A stretch of DNA of 33,894 nt, taken from positions 1-33,894 of the forward strand of contig JAFRQC010000089.1 of the NCBI GenBank assembly GCA_017428805.1, read 5' to 3'. This document shows, piece by piece, positions 1 to 8,217 of this stretch. A program made the translations under genes and the position numbers. Origin of the DNA: Prevotella sp. GTDB lineage: Bacteria > Bacteroidota > Bacteroidia > Bacteroidales > Bacteroidaceae. Within the stretch, counting starts at the first letter, position 1. Every line of letters starts with the position of its first letter. Under the pieces are notes generated by a model. The model did not search any database. It was not told the DNA's origin and saw nothing but the letters and a program-made list of their open reading frames with translations.

Positions 1-53
1 AATCTGTCATGACAAAAACTGTATGATATAGGTATCACAGATAGGTACAATAA

Positions 54-96
54 AACAATAGCAACTACAACATATGAAGTTATAGTTGCTATTGTT
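54..96. terminator. Strong AT-rich hairpin, probable terminator
   Basis: An 18-base left arm (54-71) pairs with 79-96 with a single mismatch around a 7-base loop. A/T-rich tracts lie on both sides, so it could stop transcription from either direction. No gene is visible to its left in the window, so it may end a gene that lies outside. It is separate from the two GC-richer hairpins that directly follow araB. Confidence 0.6.
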
Positions 97-160
97 ATAA
101 TATATAGGTATTACTACATGTAGTTTATCGAATGCTTACTCTGGAAATCGGCGAGGGATA

Positions 161-196
161 TAAAAAAATAAATCCCCTTGCCATGCAAGGGGATTT
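161..196 (-). terminator. Rho-independent terminator of the arabinose operon (second of two)
   Basis: A 12-bp perfect stem (170-181 with 185-196) is followed, on the minus strand, by a U-rich stretch (rc of 161-170). It lies just beyond the araB stop and the first hairpin at 209-229, giving a tandem terminator. Confidence 0.8.
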
Positions 197-208
197 ACGT
201 TAACTTAA

Positions 209-231
209 AATCCCCCTTACGAGGGGATTGT
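209..231 (-). terminator. Hairpin directly after araB (first of two terminators)
   Basis: A 7-bp stem, AATCCCC (209-215) with GGGGATT (223-229), is followed on the minus strand by TTTTAA. It starts a few bases past the araB stop codon (233-235). Confidence 0.65.
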
Positions 232-232
232 T

Positions 233-1822
233 TTATTTGTGATCGACGGCGGACTGCTCGATGGGGAGGCAGCGTTTGTAGTTCTCGATGTACTTCTCGA
301 AGCCGGCGACGTCCTCGGGAGTAGGGGCGATGGATACACCAGTGTTGCCTGCGAAGACAACCTTCTCGAGGTAGTCGGCGAGAGAAAGTTTGTCGGGATT
401 ATTGACTGCATAGCCTGCGAGCAGGGCGATACCCCAGGCACCACCTTCGCCAGCGGTCTCCATGACAGAGATGGGGCTGTTGAGGGCAGCAGCAAGCATG
501 CGCTGACCTACACCAGGCGTCTTGAAGTAACCACCGTGACCGGTGATGCGATCCACGCGGATCATCTCTTCCTTGAACAGGATATCGTTACCGATCTTCA
601 GCACACCGATGGCACCATAGAGGTGGGCACGCATGAAGTTGGCAAGGTTGAACTTGTCGTTGGCAGAACGCACGAACATGGGGCGACCTTCCTGCAATCC
701 GGTGACAGGCTCACCTGACACGTAGTTGTAAGCCATCAAGCCACCACAGTCGGTATCACCCTCCAAAGCCTTGTTGAAGAGCTTGCCGTAGAGTTCGTTC
801 ATATCTACCTTGATACCAAGCAGTTGCTGGTATTCCTTAAAGAGTCCCACCCAAGCGTTGATGTCGCTGGTGCAGTTGTTACAGTGTACCATGGCAACGA
901 GAGAACCATCAGGTGTGGTCACCATGTCAATCATCTCGTAAGGCTTCGACAGAGGCTTCTCCAGTACGATCATTGAGAACGAAGATGTGCCTGCGCTGAC
1001 GTTACCTGTGCGCTGCTTGACAGCATTGGTAGCCACCATGCCCGTGCCTGCATCACCCTCAGGAGGACAGACGGGGATGCCTGCCTTCAGGTGGCCAGAG
1101 ACATCGAGGCGTTTGGCGCCTTCTTGTGTCAGGAAACCTGCATTCTCTCCAGCGTTGAGAGACTTCGGCAGGATGTCGAGCAATTTCCATGACAAGCCTT
1201 TTGGCGCGATGAGCTCGTCAAATTTTTTCACCATCGTGGCATCGTAGGTCTTTGTGGCGGGATCAACAGGGATCATACCAGAAGCATCGCCTACGCCGAG
1301 GACGAACTTACCCGTGACTTGCCAATGTACATAACCGGCGAGGGTGGTGAGGTACTTGATGTCAGAGACGTGCTCCTCGTTGTCGAGGATAGCCTCGTAA
1401 AGATGGCTGATGGACCAACGGAGAGGGATATTGTAGTTGAAGAGTTTGGAGAGCTCTGCTGCAGCCTTACCTGTATTGGTGTTACGCCAGGTGCGGAAGG
1501 GCACGAGGATCTCCTGCTTCTCGTTGAAGGCCATGTAGCCGTGCATCATGGCAGAAAAGCCGATGGCGGCTAGAGCCTCAATCTCGCAGTCGTATTGTGC
1601 CTGAACGTCCTTGCGGAGTTCAGCGTAGCAGTCCTGGAGACCGTACCAGATGGCCTCAGTAGAGTAGGTCCATAGACCGTCTACCAACTGGTTCTCCCAC
1701 TCGTGTGAGCCTTGTGCGATGGGCTTGTTGTCCTCGTCGATGAGGACGGCCTTGATTCTCGTGGAACCGAACTCGATTCCCAATATGGCTTTGCCTGCCA
1801 GAATTGTTTCTTTTGCGGTCAT
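233..1822 (-). CDS. araB: Ribulokinase-type FGGY carbohydrate kinase (AraB)
   Basis: Phosphorylates L-ribulose to L-ribulose 5-phosphate in the cytoplasm, the second step of arabinose breakdown. The 529-residue protein has the FGGY-kinase N-terminal fold (GIEFGSTRIKAVLID, about 15-29), a phosphate-binding segment with the likely catalytic Asp in CPPEGDAGTG, a GNVSAGTSSFS loop and the C-terminal ATP-binding glycine motif GEGGAWGIALL. It is shorter than E. coli AraB (566 residues) and resembles the FGGY kinase that fills this role in Bacteroides arabinose operons, so the assignment rests partly on its place after araA. It is the last gene of the operon, 116 bp past araA, with two terminators immediately downstream. 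The start at 1822 fits the N-terminus of the kinase fold. Another pentulose as substrate is possible but unlikely here. Confidence 0.9.
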   Translation of the reverse strand: MTAKETILAGKAILGIEFGSTRIKAVLIDEDNKPIAQGSHEWENQLVDGLWTYSTEAIWYGLQDCYAELRKDVQAQYDCEIEALAAIGFSAMMHGYMAFNEKQEILVPFRTWRNTNTGKAAAELSKLFNYNIPLRWSISHLYEAILDNEEHVSDIKYLTTLAGYVHWQVTGKFVLGVGDASGMIPVDPATKTYDATMVKKFDELIAPKGLSWKLLDILPKSLNAGENAGFLTQEGAKRLDVSGHLKAGIPVCPPEGDAGTGMVATNAVKQRTGNVSAGTSSFSMIVLEKPLSKPYEMIDMVTTPDGSLVAMVHCNNCTSDINAWVGLFKEYQQLLGIKVDMNELYGKLFNKALEGDTDCGGLMAYNYVSGEPVTGLQEGRPMFVRSANDKFNLANFMRAHLYGAIGVLKIGNDILFKEEMIRVDRITGHGGYFKTPGVGQRMLAAALNSPISVMETAGEGGAWGIALLAGYAVNNPDKLSLADYLEKVVFAGNTGVSIAPTPEDVAGFEKYIENYKRCLPIEQSAVDHK

Positions 1823-1839
1823 TGTTTATTCTGTTTTTA

Positions 1840-1929
1840 GGCACGGATAACGCGGCTTTTATTAAAAGACACAGCTAATCTTCACTTGGCATAGAACCGT
1901 GTTCGATATGAGGCCGTGTCATCCGTGCC
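1840..1929 (-). repeat. Long inverted repeat in the araA-araB gap
   Basis: Arms of 17 bases at 1840-1856 and 1913-1929 match at 15 of 17 positions. In the minus-strand RNA one of the two differences is a G-U pair. The loop of about 56 bases contains a smaller hairpin built on GAAC/GTTC near 1895-1905. It fills most of the gap between araA and araB and could act as an mRNA processing, stability or partial termination element. There is no U-tract, so a plain terminator is unlikely. Confidence 0.6.
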
Positions 1930-1938
1930 AAATTATTA

Positions 1939-3480
1939 TTAGCGGAGGGCTTTGTTCAACATGTAATACATCTCATTGTTCTGGAGTGTCTGCTTGAAGT
2001 CGGCGATGTTAGTGTCCTTGTTGATGCGGACGTACTCGATGCCGAGCATCTCAGCAAAGTCTGCCCAGTACTCCTCGTTAATGTCGTAAGAGAAGGCGCT
2101 GTGATGAGTACCACCAGCGAGAATCCAGGCGGCCGCACCGATTTCGAAGGTGGGCTGGGGGATCCAGAGAGCAGAGGCCACAGGGAGGTTGGGCATGGGT
2201 TTCGGCTCGATGCACTCCACCTCCTGAGAGATGAGACGGAAGCGGTTGCCGAGGTCGACGACAGTAGCCTTGATACCAGCACCGGTCTTTGAGGTGAATA
2301 CCAGACGGGCGGTCTGCTGCTTGCGTATACCGATACCGAGGAAGTGCACCTCAAGCTTGGGCTTATCGGTGGCAATCAGCGGACAGACCTCGAGCATGTG
2401 GCTCTGCAGGCAAGATGAGCGTTCGCCGGCGAAGTTGAGCGTGTAGTCCTCGAGGAACGAACAGCCGATTGGCATGCCCTGCTGGATGACCCAGAGGGTG
2501 CGATACAGACAGGCCGTCTTCCAGTCACCCTCAGCACCGAAGCCGTAACCCTCTTCCATCAGACGCTGTGAAGCGAGACCAGGGATCTGGTCGAAACCAC
2601 AGAAGTCGGGAGCGTCGATGTCGGCATCGCCGAGGTCGTCGAAGTTGGTGGTGAAGGCGGTAGCACCCTCGTCCTTCAGTACGCGGCGCAGGGCAATCTC
2701 TGCCTTGGCAGCGTTCTTCACCTTCTCCCAATAGACCTGCTCGCCGCTCTCGTCGATCTTGATGGTGTAGAGCTTCTTGTACTCTTCGACGAGGGCATCA
2801 GCCTCAGCGTCGGTGACCTTCTTGAAGTACTCCATCAGCGAAGAGACGGGGTAGTAGTCCACATGGTAACCCAGGCGTTGTTCGAACTCTACACGGTCGC
2901 CATCGGTCACTGCCACGTTGTTCATGTTCATACCGAACATCAAGCAGCGCACGTTGTGAGCATCAGCCACACCGGCAGCCACACGTGCCCAGACGGCAAT
3001 CTGCTTCTGAGCCTTCTCATCCTTCCAGTAGCCGCAGACCACCTTACGGGCAATACGCATACGGGTGCAGATATGTCCGAATTCGATGTCGCCGTGAGCT
3101 GACTGGTTCAGGTTCATGAAGTCCATGTCAATTTCTCCCCAGGGGATCTCGGCGTTATACTGGGTGTGGAAGTGGAGGAGGGGCTTCTGCAACTGCTGCA
3201 GTCCCTTGATCCACATCTTGGCGGGTGAGAAGGTGTGCATCCAGGTGATGATACCTACGCACTTCTCGTTGTTGTTAGCAGCCAGCATCACCTGCTCTAC
3301 TTCCTTAGAGCTGTTAGCCGTGCCCTTATACACGATCTTCACTGGGATGTTGCCTGAGGCGTTCAGACCATCAACCATCTCCTTAGAGTGACCATCAACT
3401 GCAACCACTGCATCGCCTCCGTACAGGAGCTGTGCACCAGTTACCCACCAAATCTCGAAATTATCAAATGCTTTGTTCAT
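1939..3480 (-). CDS. araA: L-arabinose isomerase (AraA)
   Basis: Converts L-arabinose to L-ribulose, a Mn2+-dependent cytoplasmic reaction and the first step of the pathway. The 513-residue length matches the family (E. coli 500). Conserved signatures run along the protein: TGAQLLYG near the N-terminus (14-21), HTQYNAEIPW (105-114), GLASQRLMEEGYGF (301-314) followed by AEGDWKTA (317-324), the metal and catalytic residues in FLEDYT (Glu344), SHMLEVCP (His361), and a C-terminal GGTHHS. The gene lies between araD and araB, preceded by a 186-bp gap containing a repeat-built inverted repeat (3514-3666) that may control its expression. The start at 3480 is the only sensible one because it precedes the family N-terminus WWVTGAQ by ten residues. 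Confidence 0.97.
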   Translation of the reverse strand: MNKAFDNFEIWWVTGAQLLYGGDAVVAVDGHSKEMVDGLNASGNIPVKIVYKGTANSSKEVEQVMLAANNNEKCVGIITWMHTFSPAKMWIKGLQQLQKPLLHFHTQYNAEIPWGEIDMDFMNLNQSAHGDIEFGHICTRMRIARKVVCGYWKDEKAQKQIAVWARVAAGVADAHNVRCLMFGMNMNNVAVTDGDRVEFEQRLGYHVDYYPVSSLMEYFKKVTDAEADALVEEYKKLYTIKIDESGEQVYWEKVKNAAKAEIALRRVLKDEGATAFTTNFDDLGDADIDAPDFCGFDQIPGLASQRLMEEGYGFGAEGDWKTACLYRTLWVIQQGMPIGCSFLEDYTLNFAGERSSCLQSHMLEVCPLIATDKPKLEVHFLGIGIRKQQTARLVFTSKTGAGIKATVVDLGNRFRLISQEVECIEPKPMPNLPVASALWIPQPTFEIGAAAWILAGGTHHSAFSYDINEEYWADFAEMLGIEYVRINKDTNIADFKQTLQNNEMYYMLNKALR

Positions 3481-3513
3481 AATTTTTGATTGATATTTAA
3501 TGTGAATATTTTT

Positions 3514-3666
3514 GAAGTTAAAGGGAAGTTAAAGGGAAGTTATAGTGGTCTGCGACCACTTGGAAGTTAAAGGGACATTACTTTCTCCACGGAAGTGGGA
3601 ATCGCAGGACATATGTCCTTTTAACTTCCCTTTAACTTCCTTATAACTTCCTTTTAACTTCCTTTC
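3514..3666 (-). repeat. Inverted array of GGAAGTTAAA repeats between araD and araA
   Basis: Four copies of a 10-11 base unit (GGAAGTTAAA and variants) occur at 3514-3542 and 3562-3573, and four copies of the reverse complement (TTTAACTTCC) at 3618-3662. Between them lie a perfect 7-bp hairpin (3544-3560, AGTGGTC/GACCACT) and a perfect 14-base palindrome (3606-3619). The two arrays can pair over roughly 30-45 bp in the leader of araA. The gap is unusually long for this operon, where other gaps are 19-29 bp apart from araA-araB. Confidence 0.75.
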
Positions 3667-4371
3667 TTATTTCTTTTTCTGACCATAATATGCATTGGGA
3701 CCGTGCTTGCGCATGTAGTGCTTCTCGATGAGGAGCGGATTCATCGTCAAGTCAGGATTGACATTGAAGGCGATGAAAGCCATCTTGGCACACTGCTCCA
3801 TGACCTTGGCGTTATAGACGGCATTGTCGGGAGAAGTACCCCATGAGAAGGGACCATGGTTCTTGACTAAGACAGCAGGCGTATGATCGGGGTTGATCTT
3901 ACGGATGTTGAGGATCTCGTCGACGATGACATTACCCGTCTCCAACTCGTAATTGCCCTTCACCTCAGCCTCCGTCATATCACGGGTGCAAGGGATGGCC
4001 TGATAGAAATAGTCGGCATGGGTGGTGCCGATGTTGGGGATGTCACGGCCGGCTTGTGCAAAGGCTGTGGCATAGGTGGAGTGGGTGTGTACCACGCCCT
4101 GGATGTTGGGGAATGCCTTATATAAAACAAGGTGTGTGGGGGTGTCGGATGACGGATTGAGGTCACCGTCTACCACCTCACCCGTCTGGAGGTCTACCAC
4201 CACCATATCGGATGCTTTCATCACGTCGTAGTCCACGCCGGAGGGCTTGATGACTACGAGGCCATTCTCACGGTCAATACCTGAGACGTTTCCCCAGGTG
4301 AAGATCACGAGGTTCTGTTTTACAAGGTCGAGATTGGCCTTGAATACTTTTTCTTTTAATTCTTCGAGCAT
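3667..4371 (-). CDS. araD: L-ribulose-5-phosphate 4-epimerase (AraD)
   Basis: Class II aldolase-fold enzyme converting L-ribulose 5-phosphate to D-xylulose 5-phosphate, which then enters the pentose phosphate pathway. The 234-residue protein shows GNVSG (27-31), KPSG (42-45), SSDTPTH (74-80), the zinc ligands His95 and His97 in VVHTHST and His172 in NHGPFSWG, as in E. coli AraD. The longest open frame extends to 4563, but the added 64 residues are a low-complexity antisense shadow of the upstream regulator gene. The ATG at 4371 gives the family N-terminus ([13 protein letters not shown]) and leaves a 19-bp gap after araR. Its 3' side opens onto the repeat-rich leader of araA. Confidence 0.96.
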   Translation of the reverse strand: MLEELKEKVFKANLDLVKQNLVIFTWGNVSGIDRENGLVVIKPSGVDYDVMKASDMVVVDLQTGEVVDGDLNPSSDTPTHLVLYKAFPNIQGVVHTHSTYATAFAQAGRDIPNIGTTHADYFYQAIPCTRDMTEAEVKGNYELETGNVIVDEILNIRKINPDHTPAVLVKNHGPFSWGTSPDNAVYNAKVMEQCAKMAFIAFNVNPDLTMNPLLIEKHYMRKHGPNAYYGQKKK

Positions 4372-4390
4372 TTTGTTAGTTGTTTGATAA

Positions 4391-5068
4391 TTATATTTTG
4401 AAATTAGGAGCTTCGTTATAAGCCCGTTTGTTGAAGCGATAGAGGTACGCGCCTCGCTTGGAGCTGGTCTTGTCCACCAATTCAGTCTTCTCGATGAAGT
4501 CCATCTCCTTGATACGCTTGCGGAAATTGCGCTTGTCGAGTTCGGCTCCGTTGACTGCCTCATAGAGGTTCTGGAGCTGGGTGAGCGTGAACAGGGAGGG
4601 GAGAAGACGGAATCCCACAGGTTCCTGGGCCAGCTTCTGCTGCATCAACTTCCTTGCCTTTCGGACCATCTCATTGTGGTCAGAATAGAGTTGTGGAATC
4701 TCATTGATGTCCACCCATTTTACACCATGTTGTAAACGCAGCTCGTCATCATAATCCTTGACGTTGATGAGTGCATAGTAGGCGATGGATACCACCCGTT
4801 CGCCCGGGTCACGGTCCACTTTACCGAAAGCACCTACCTGGCGCATGAACAGATTCCGTAGTCCAGTCAGTTCGTAGAGTGTCCGTGTGGCTGCATCGTC
4901 GACACTCTCGTCGCTGGCGACGAAGCCTCCGTAGAGGCTCCATTCGCCACGACCAGGGTCCATCTGACGTTTGCCGATGAGCACCTTCAGCTTCCCTTCA
5001 TCGAAACCGAAGATGATACAGTCTACCGACAGCCAGACCTTGGAATGTTCTATATAAAATTGAGTCAT
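4391..5068 (-). CDS. araR: NUDIX-family arabinose regulator (AraR-like)
   Basis: Transcription regulator of the Bacteroidetes AraR type: an N-terminal NUDIX-fold sensor (about 5-140) joined to a C-terminal winged helix (about 150-225, ending in [13 protein letters not shown]). Family knowledge: AraR of Bacteroides binds L-arabinose and controls the arabinose regulon. The NUDIX box here (48-70) keeps Gly48, Glu54, Arg62, Glu66 and Gly69, but two of the three Glu positions of the REUXEE core are Thr63 and Leu67. This argues for ligand sensing without pyrophosphohydrolysis. The gene lies inside the arabinose operon between the transporter and araD, so it is probably autoregulated. A palindrome over the operon promoter (8097-8128) is a candidate binding site. 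General annotation as a NUDIX hydrolase would be misleading. Confidence 0.9.
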   Translation of the reverse strand: MTQFYIEHSKVWLSVDCIIFGFDEGKLKVLIGKRQMDPGRGEWSLYGGFVASDESVDDAATRTLYELTGLRNLFMRQVGAFGKVDRDPGERVVSIAYYALINVKDYDDELRLQHGVKWVDINEIPQLYSDHNEMVRKARKLMQQKLAQEPVGFRLLPSLFTLTQLQNLYEAVNGAELDKRNFRKRIKEMDFIEKTELVDKTSSKRGAYLYRFNKRAYNEAPNFKI

Positions 5069-5075
5069 CGAGAAA

Positions 5076-5093
5076 TAAACGATTAACGATTAT
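5076..5093 (-). repeat. AATCGTT short repeat in the transporter-araR gap
   Basis: On the minus strand the gap after the transporter stop reads as two copies of a 7-base unit, TAATCGT, followed by a TTATTT stretch leading to the araR start. It is related to the TCGTAAA arrays elsewhere in the window and has the same orientation as transcription. Confidence 0.45.
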
Positions 5094-6839
5094 TTACCAG
5101 AAGTAAGCGTAGAAGCAACTGACAAGTCCGACAACAACAAGTGTGCCGACGATGTCCCAGATGCCCCAACTCTCACGGATGCTCTTCTTGAACTCGGGAG
5201 TGAAAGTGATGGCATCCACCTGTTCCTTCGAAGGTGCAGGCGTGAAGCAACTGACTACCACCATCAAGATGATGATGAAGACGAGCAGCCAGCACTCAAA
5301 GATGAGCCAGTTGGTCTGCCAGAACCATGAGGTGGCATCCCAAAATGCACCGTCCATCGCTGCTTTGCCAGAGTCAGTAATCACGTTGGTGATAAGGCGT
5401 ACCATACCGATGAGGAAGCCACCAATGAGTCCCCATTCACCGGCCTTCGGTGTAATCTTCTTAGAGAAGATACCGAGGGTGAAGACGGCTACCATCGCAG
5501 GAGCAATCAGCGACTGGATGTCCTGCAAGTATGAGTAGAGGTTACCCATGTTCATCATAATCGGCATCCATGCCAGACCTAGTAGCACGACCACCACTGT
5601 AGCCATACGACCAACGAACACGTAGTGAGCCTCGCTCATGCCCTTCTTCATCGGCTTATAGAAGTCCTCTGTGAAGAGGGTTGCACAACTATTGAAGAAT
5701 GCAGCCAGAGAGGCCACTAAGGCACAGACGAAACCTATAGTTACGATACCCTTGATTCCTGCAGGCAGGATATTCTTCACCATCATGGCGAAGGCCCCGT
5801 CTGTAGACTCATGGTTGGTGATGTCCATCTCGATGCCACTACCGGTCTTCAGGGAGAGTGCATAGGCAATCATGCCTGGAATCAGGAACATGAAGCAGGG
5901 GAGAATTTTGAAGAAACCGGCAGCGATGGTGCCACGACGGGCACGAGCCATGACCACCTTGTTGTCCTCGCCAGGTACCTGACCAAGTACACGCTGAACG
6001 ATGTGCTGGTCTGTACACCAGTACCAGAAGCCGATGATGGATGCACCAAGGAAGACCACGTAGCCCGGGAACTGTGGATACATCGGGTCGCCGGGATTTG
6101 TGTGGAACATGTGAGTCGTTCCATAGCCTTCATGAGCAGCGTTACAAGCGGCCATCATGTTGCTCCAACCTTGAGTGATGCTACCATCGCCGAGGGCAGA
6201 GAGGCCGAGGAAGAGCACCAGGAACGAACCTACAATCAGAATAGGTGTCTGGATGGAAGACAGTGTCATCACACCCTTCATGCCGCCGAAGACGGTGAAG
6301 ACAGCCGTGATGGCAATCAGGCCGATGGCACCATACCAGAACGGGATGCCGAGGAGGTACTTGAAGAAGATACCACCTGTGAAGGCTGTCACAGAGACCT
6401 TTGTCAGCACGTATGCCACGAGGGTTATGATAGAGAGCCACGAACCTGTGCGCTGGGTGTAGCGGAACTTCAGGAAGTCGGGCATCGTGATGATCTTACC
6501 CATCTTGTTGATAAGCAGCTGGTAGAACGGTACGAAGAGCCAGCCGAGGATGAGGATCATCCATCCCTGCATCTCCCAGTGGGCCATACCCACACCATCC
6601 TTCGCACCAGTACCGGCGAGGCCTACGAGGTGCTCAGAACCGATGTTGGCGGCAAAGATGGCCATACCAATCACATACCAAGGCTCACCCTTACCGAAGA
6701 GGTAAGCAGAAGAGTCTTCGCCCTGCTGGGCTTTCTTGTCTTTCCAGATGGCGTACCATACGGCAGCCACCACTCCTAACAGGCCAACGATCAGGACTAC
6801 CCAATCGAGCCAGATGAATTCATTCGAACTCCAATTCAT
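5094..6839 (-). CDS. araT: Sodium/solute symporter, probable L-arabinose transporter (AraT-like)
   Basis: Inner-membrane Na+:sugar symporter of the SSS (vSGLT-like) family, predicted to import arabinose. The 581-residue protein has about 14 hydrophobic segments, the family signature region FAANIGSEHLVGLAG (63-77), GFWYWCTDQHIVQRVLG near the middle, and a final membrane segment ending the protein at FYAYFW. Substrate is inferred from position: it follows a lipoprotein aldose epimerase and precedes araR and araD in a single minus-strand run (gaps 29 and 25 bp). Bacteroides arabinose operons carry the same transporter type at the same place. Other SSS members move galactose, myo-inositol or sialic acid, so the family alone does not fix the sugar. 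Confidence 0.88.
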   Translation of the reverse strand: MNWSSNEFIWLDWVVLIVGLLGVVAAVWYAIWKDKKAQQGEDSSAYLFGKGEPWYVIGMAIFAANIGSEHLVGLAGTGAKDGVGMAHWEMQGWMILILGWLFVPFYQLLINKMGKIITMPDFLKFRYTQRTGSWLSIITLVAYVLTKVSVTAFTGGIFFKYLLGIPFWYGAIGLIAITAVFTVFGGMKGVMTLSSIQTPILIVGSFLVLFLGLSALGDGSITQGWSNMMAACNAAHEGYGTTHMFHTNPGDPMYPQFPGYVVFLGASIIGFWYWCTDQHIVQRVLGQVPGEDNKVVMARARRGTIAAGFFKILPCFMFLIPGMIAYALSLKTGSGIEMDITNHESTDGAFAMMVKNILPAGIKGIVTIGFVCALVASLAAFFNSCATLFTEDFYKPMKKGMSEAHYVFVGRMATVVVVLLGLAWMPIMMNMGNLYSYLQDIQSLIAPAMVAVFTLGIFSKKITPKAGEWGLIGGFLIGMVRLITNVITDSGKAAMDGAFWDATSWFWQTNWLIFECWLLVFIIILMVVVSCFTPAPSKEQVDAITFTPEFKKSIRESWGIWDIVGTLVVVGLVSCFYAYFW

Positions 6840-6868
6840 AATGTTGTTAATGTATTAATAGTTAGTGA

Positions 6869-8050
6869 TTATTTGATCGAGAACTTATATGCAGCGTGGC
6901 TGTAGTACTTCTCGTCAGGATTCAGGGTTGGCTGAACCCAGTCGGGATGATTAGGAGAGTCGGGATACTTCTGGCTCTCGAGGCAGACGCTCACGTGCTT
7001 GGGGTATTTGAGGCCGTGCTTGCGGATGATGTCGGCATCTGCACCGACGCCCTGGAAGTTACCACTGTAGACCTGTACACCGGGCTCGTTGGTGAACATC
7101 TCCATGAAGATACCGGTCTTCGGAGAGTAGAGGCTGGCACATACCTGTGTGTCGTCACCCTTACCGTCCTTGTAAGTGTTCAGACAGAAGTTGTGGTCAT
7201 AGCCTGTAGCGTTCTGAATCTGGTCGAAATCAGAGTGGATGCTGTCTCCAACGGCATGGGGCGTGCGGAAATCCATCGGGGTACCCTCTACCGGTTTGAT
7301 TTCACCCGTAGGGATGTAGAGTTTGTCGCTCGGGGTGAAGTTGTCGGCATTCACATAGAGCACCTGGTCGTAACCGGCCTGTGTGAAATCACCACTCAGA
7401 TTGTAATAGTTGTGGTTGGTCTGATTGATGATGGTAGGACGGTCAGTCTCAGCCTCCCATGTCATATCGAGGATGTTGTCTGCCGTCACCTTGTATGTTG
7501 TGACAGCCATCACCTTGCCGGGGAATCCGTTCTCTCCGTCAGCAGCCACAATCGTCAGCTTCAGGATGGAGTCGCCAATCTGCTCAGCGTCGTATACCTG
7601 ATGCATCCAACCCGTGTTGCCACCACCATGCAGGCAGTTCGGACCATCGTTTTTCTTCAACTGATACTCCGTCTCACCAAGAGTGAACTTGCCTTCCTTG
7701 ATACGGTTGGCATAACGGCCGACACTGGATCCGTAGTCAGAAGGACTGTTGAGGGTGTCGGCATACTGGGCGATGTTGTCAAAGCCGAGGACGACATCCG
7801 TGGGCTTGCCATCCTTGTCGGGGACAACCAGTGACACGATGCGTCCACCATAGTTCGTGATGCACACTTCCATGCCATTGGCATTCTTCAGGGTGTAAAG
7901 CTTCACGGGCTTGGCCTGAATGGTTGTGTCAAACTTGGCAACATCTAAGCCAGATACTGTCAGTTGTGGTGCCTGCTCCTTTTTCTCGCAGGCCGTGAAC
8001 AGAAGTGCTGCTGCACTCAGTCCAAAAAGCATACCTTTAAGTACTTTCAT
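6869..8050 (-). CDS. Lipoprotein aldose 1-epimerase (mutarotase), first gene of the arabinose operon
   Basis: Interconverts alpha and beta anomers of an aldose, here probably L-arabinose, in the periplasm. The 393-residue protein begins with a lipoprotein signal (MKVLKGMLFGLSAAALLFTAC, Cys21), so it should be lipid-anchored. The GalM fold follows from about residue 45: YGGRIVSLVVPD, FTLGETEYQLKKNDGPNCLHGG, the catalytic His in QTNHNYYNLSG, YDHNFCLN, the region with the catalytic Glu (VQVYSGNF) and SVCLESQKYPDSPNHPDW. A second mutarotase gene (10801-11892) lacks a signal peptide, so the two appear divided between periplasm and cytoplasm. The gene sits directly behind a promoter at 8100-8131 and heads the operon, as araM does in Bacteroides. 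Confidence 0.93.
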   Translation of the reverse strand: MKVLKGMLFGLSAAALLFTACEKKEQAPQLTVSGLDVAKFDTTIQAKPVKLYTLKNANGMEVCITNYGGRIVSLVVPDKDGKPTDVVLGFDNIAQYADTLNSPSDYGSSVGRYANRIKEGKFTLGETEYQLKKNDGPNCLHGGGNTGWMHQVYDAEQIGDSILKLTIVAADGENGFPGKVMAVTTYKVTADNILDMTWEAETDRPTIINQTNHNYYNLSGDFTQAGYDQVLYVNADNFTPSDKLYIPTGEIKPVEGTPMDFRTPHAVGDSIHSDFDQIQNATGYDHNFCLNTYKDGKGDDTQVCASLYSPKTGIFMEMFTNEPGVQVYSGNFQGVGADADIIRKHGLKYPKHVSVCLESQKYPDSPNHPDWVQPTLNPDEKYYSHAAYKFSIK

Positions 8051-8096
8051 TTTGAAACGTTTTAAGTTTGATTTGATGTTATAGCGTTTATTTTGG

Positions 8097-8131
8097 GTGT
8101 AAAATTACAATTAATATTTGAATTACACAAT
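8097..8131 (-). promoter_or_regulatory. Arabinose operon promoter with overlapping operator-like palindrome
   Basis: On the minus strand a -7-like box TAATTTTA (rc of 8100-8107) lies 20 bp downstream of ATTG (rc of 8128-8131), one mismatch each from the Bacteroidetes TAnnTTTG and TTTG boxes. GTGTAA (8097-8102) and TTACAC (8123-8128) form an inverted repeat whose arms cover both promoter boxes, and an inner TGTAA-AA-TTACA lies at 8098-8109. A repressor bound here would block RNA polymerase. AraR is the obvious candidate, but its motif cannot be confirmed from the window. Confidence 0.5.
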
Positions 8132-8150
8132 ATTTTATAGAATAAATAAA

Positions 8151-8183
8151 CGGCATAAAGTGTAAATATAACACTTTATGCCG
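8151..8183 (-). terminator. Terminator of the galactose operon
   Basis: A perfect 13-bp stem (8151-8163 with 8171-8183) with a 7-base loop lies 35 bp past the galK stop. On the minus strand it is followed by TTTATTTATT. It separates the galactose operon from the arabinose promoter. Confidence 0.85.
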
Positions 8184-8217
8184 TAATTTAACCTTTTTTG
8201 GCTAATTTGTAGCGCTC

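Noticed and set aside
3514..3666. CRISPR array between araD and araA
   Set aside because: The units are only 10-11 bases, without unique spacers, and occur in both orientations. No cas genes are seen.
4372..4563. N-terminal extension of araD to 4563
   Set aside because: Overlaps araR out of frame, is low complexity and lacks family similarity; the ATG at 4371 gives the true AraD N-terminus.
5811..6779. 322-codon plus-strand open frame opposite the symporter gene
   Set aside because: Rich in His, Asp and Glu as expected for the antisense of a membrane protein, with no domain and full overlap with the well-supported symporter gene.
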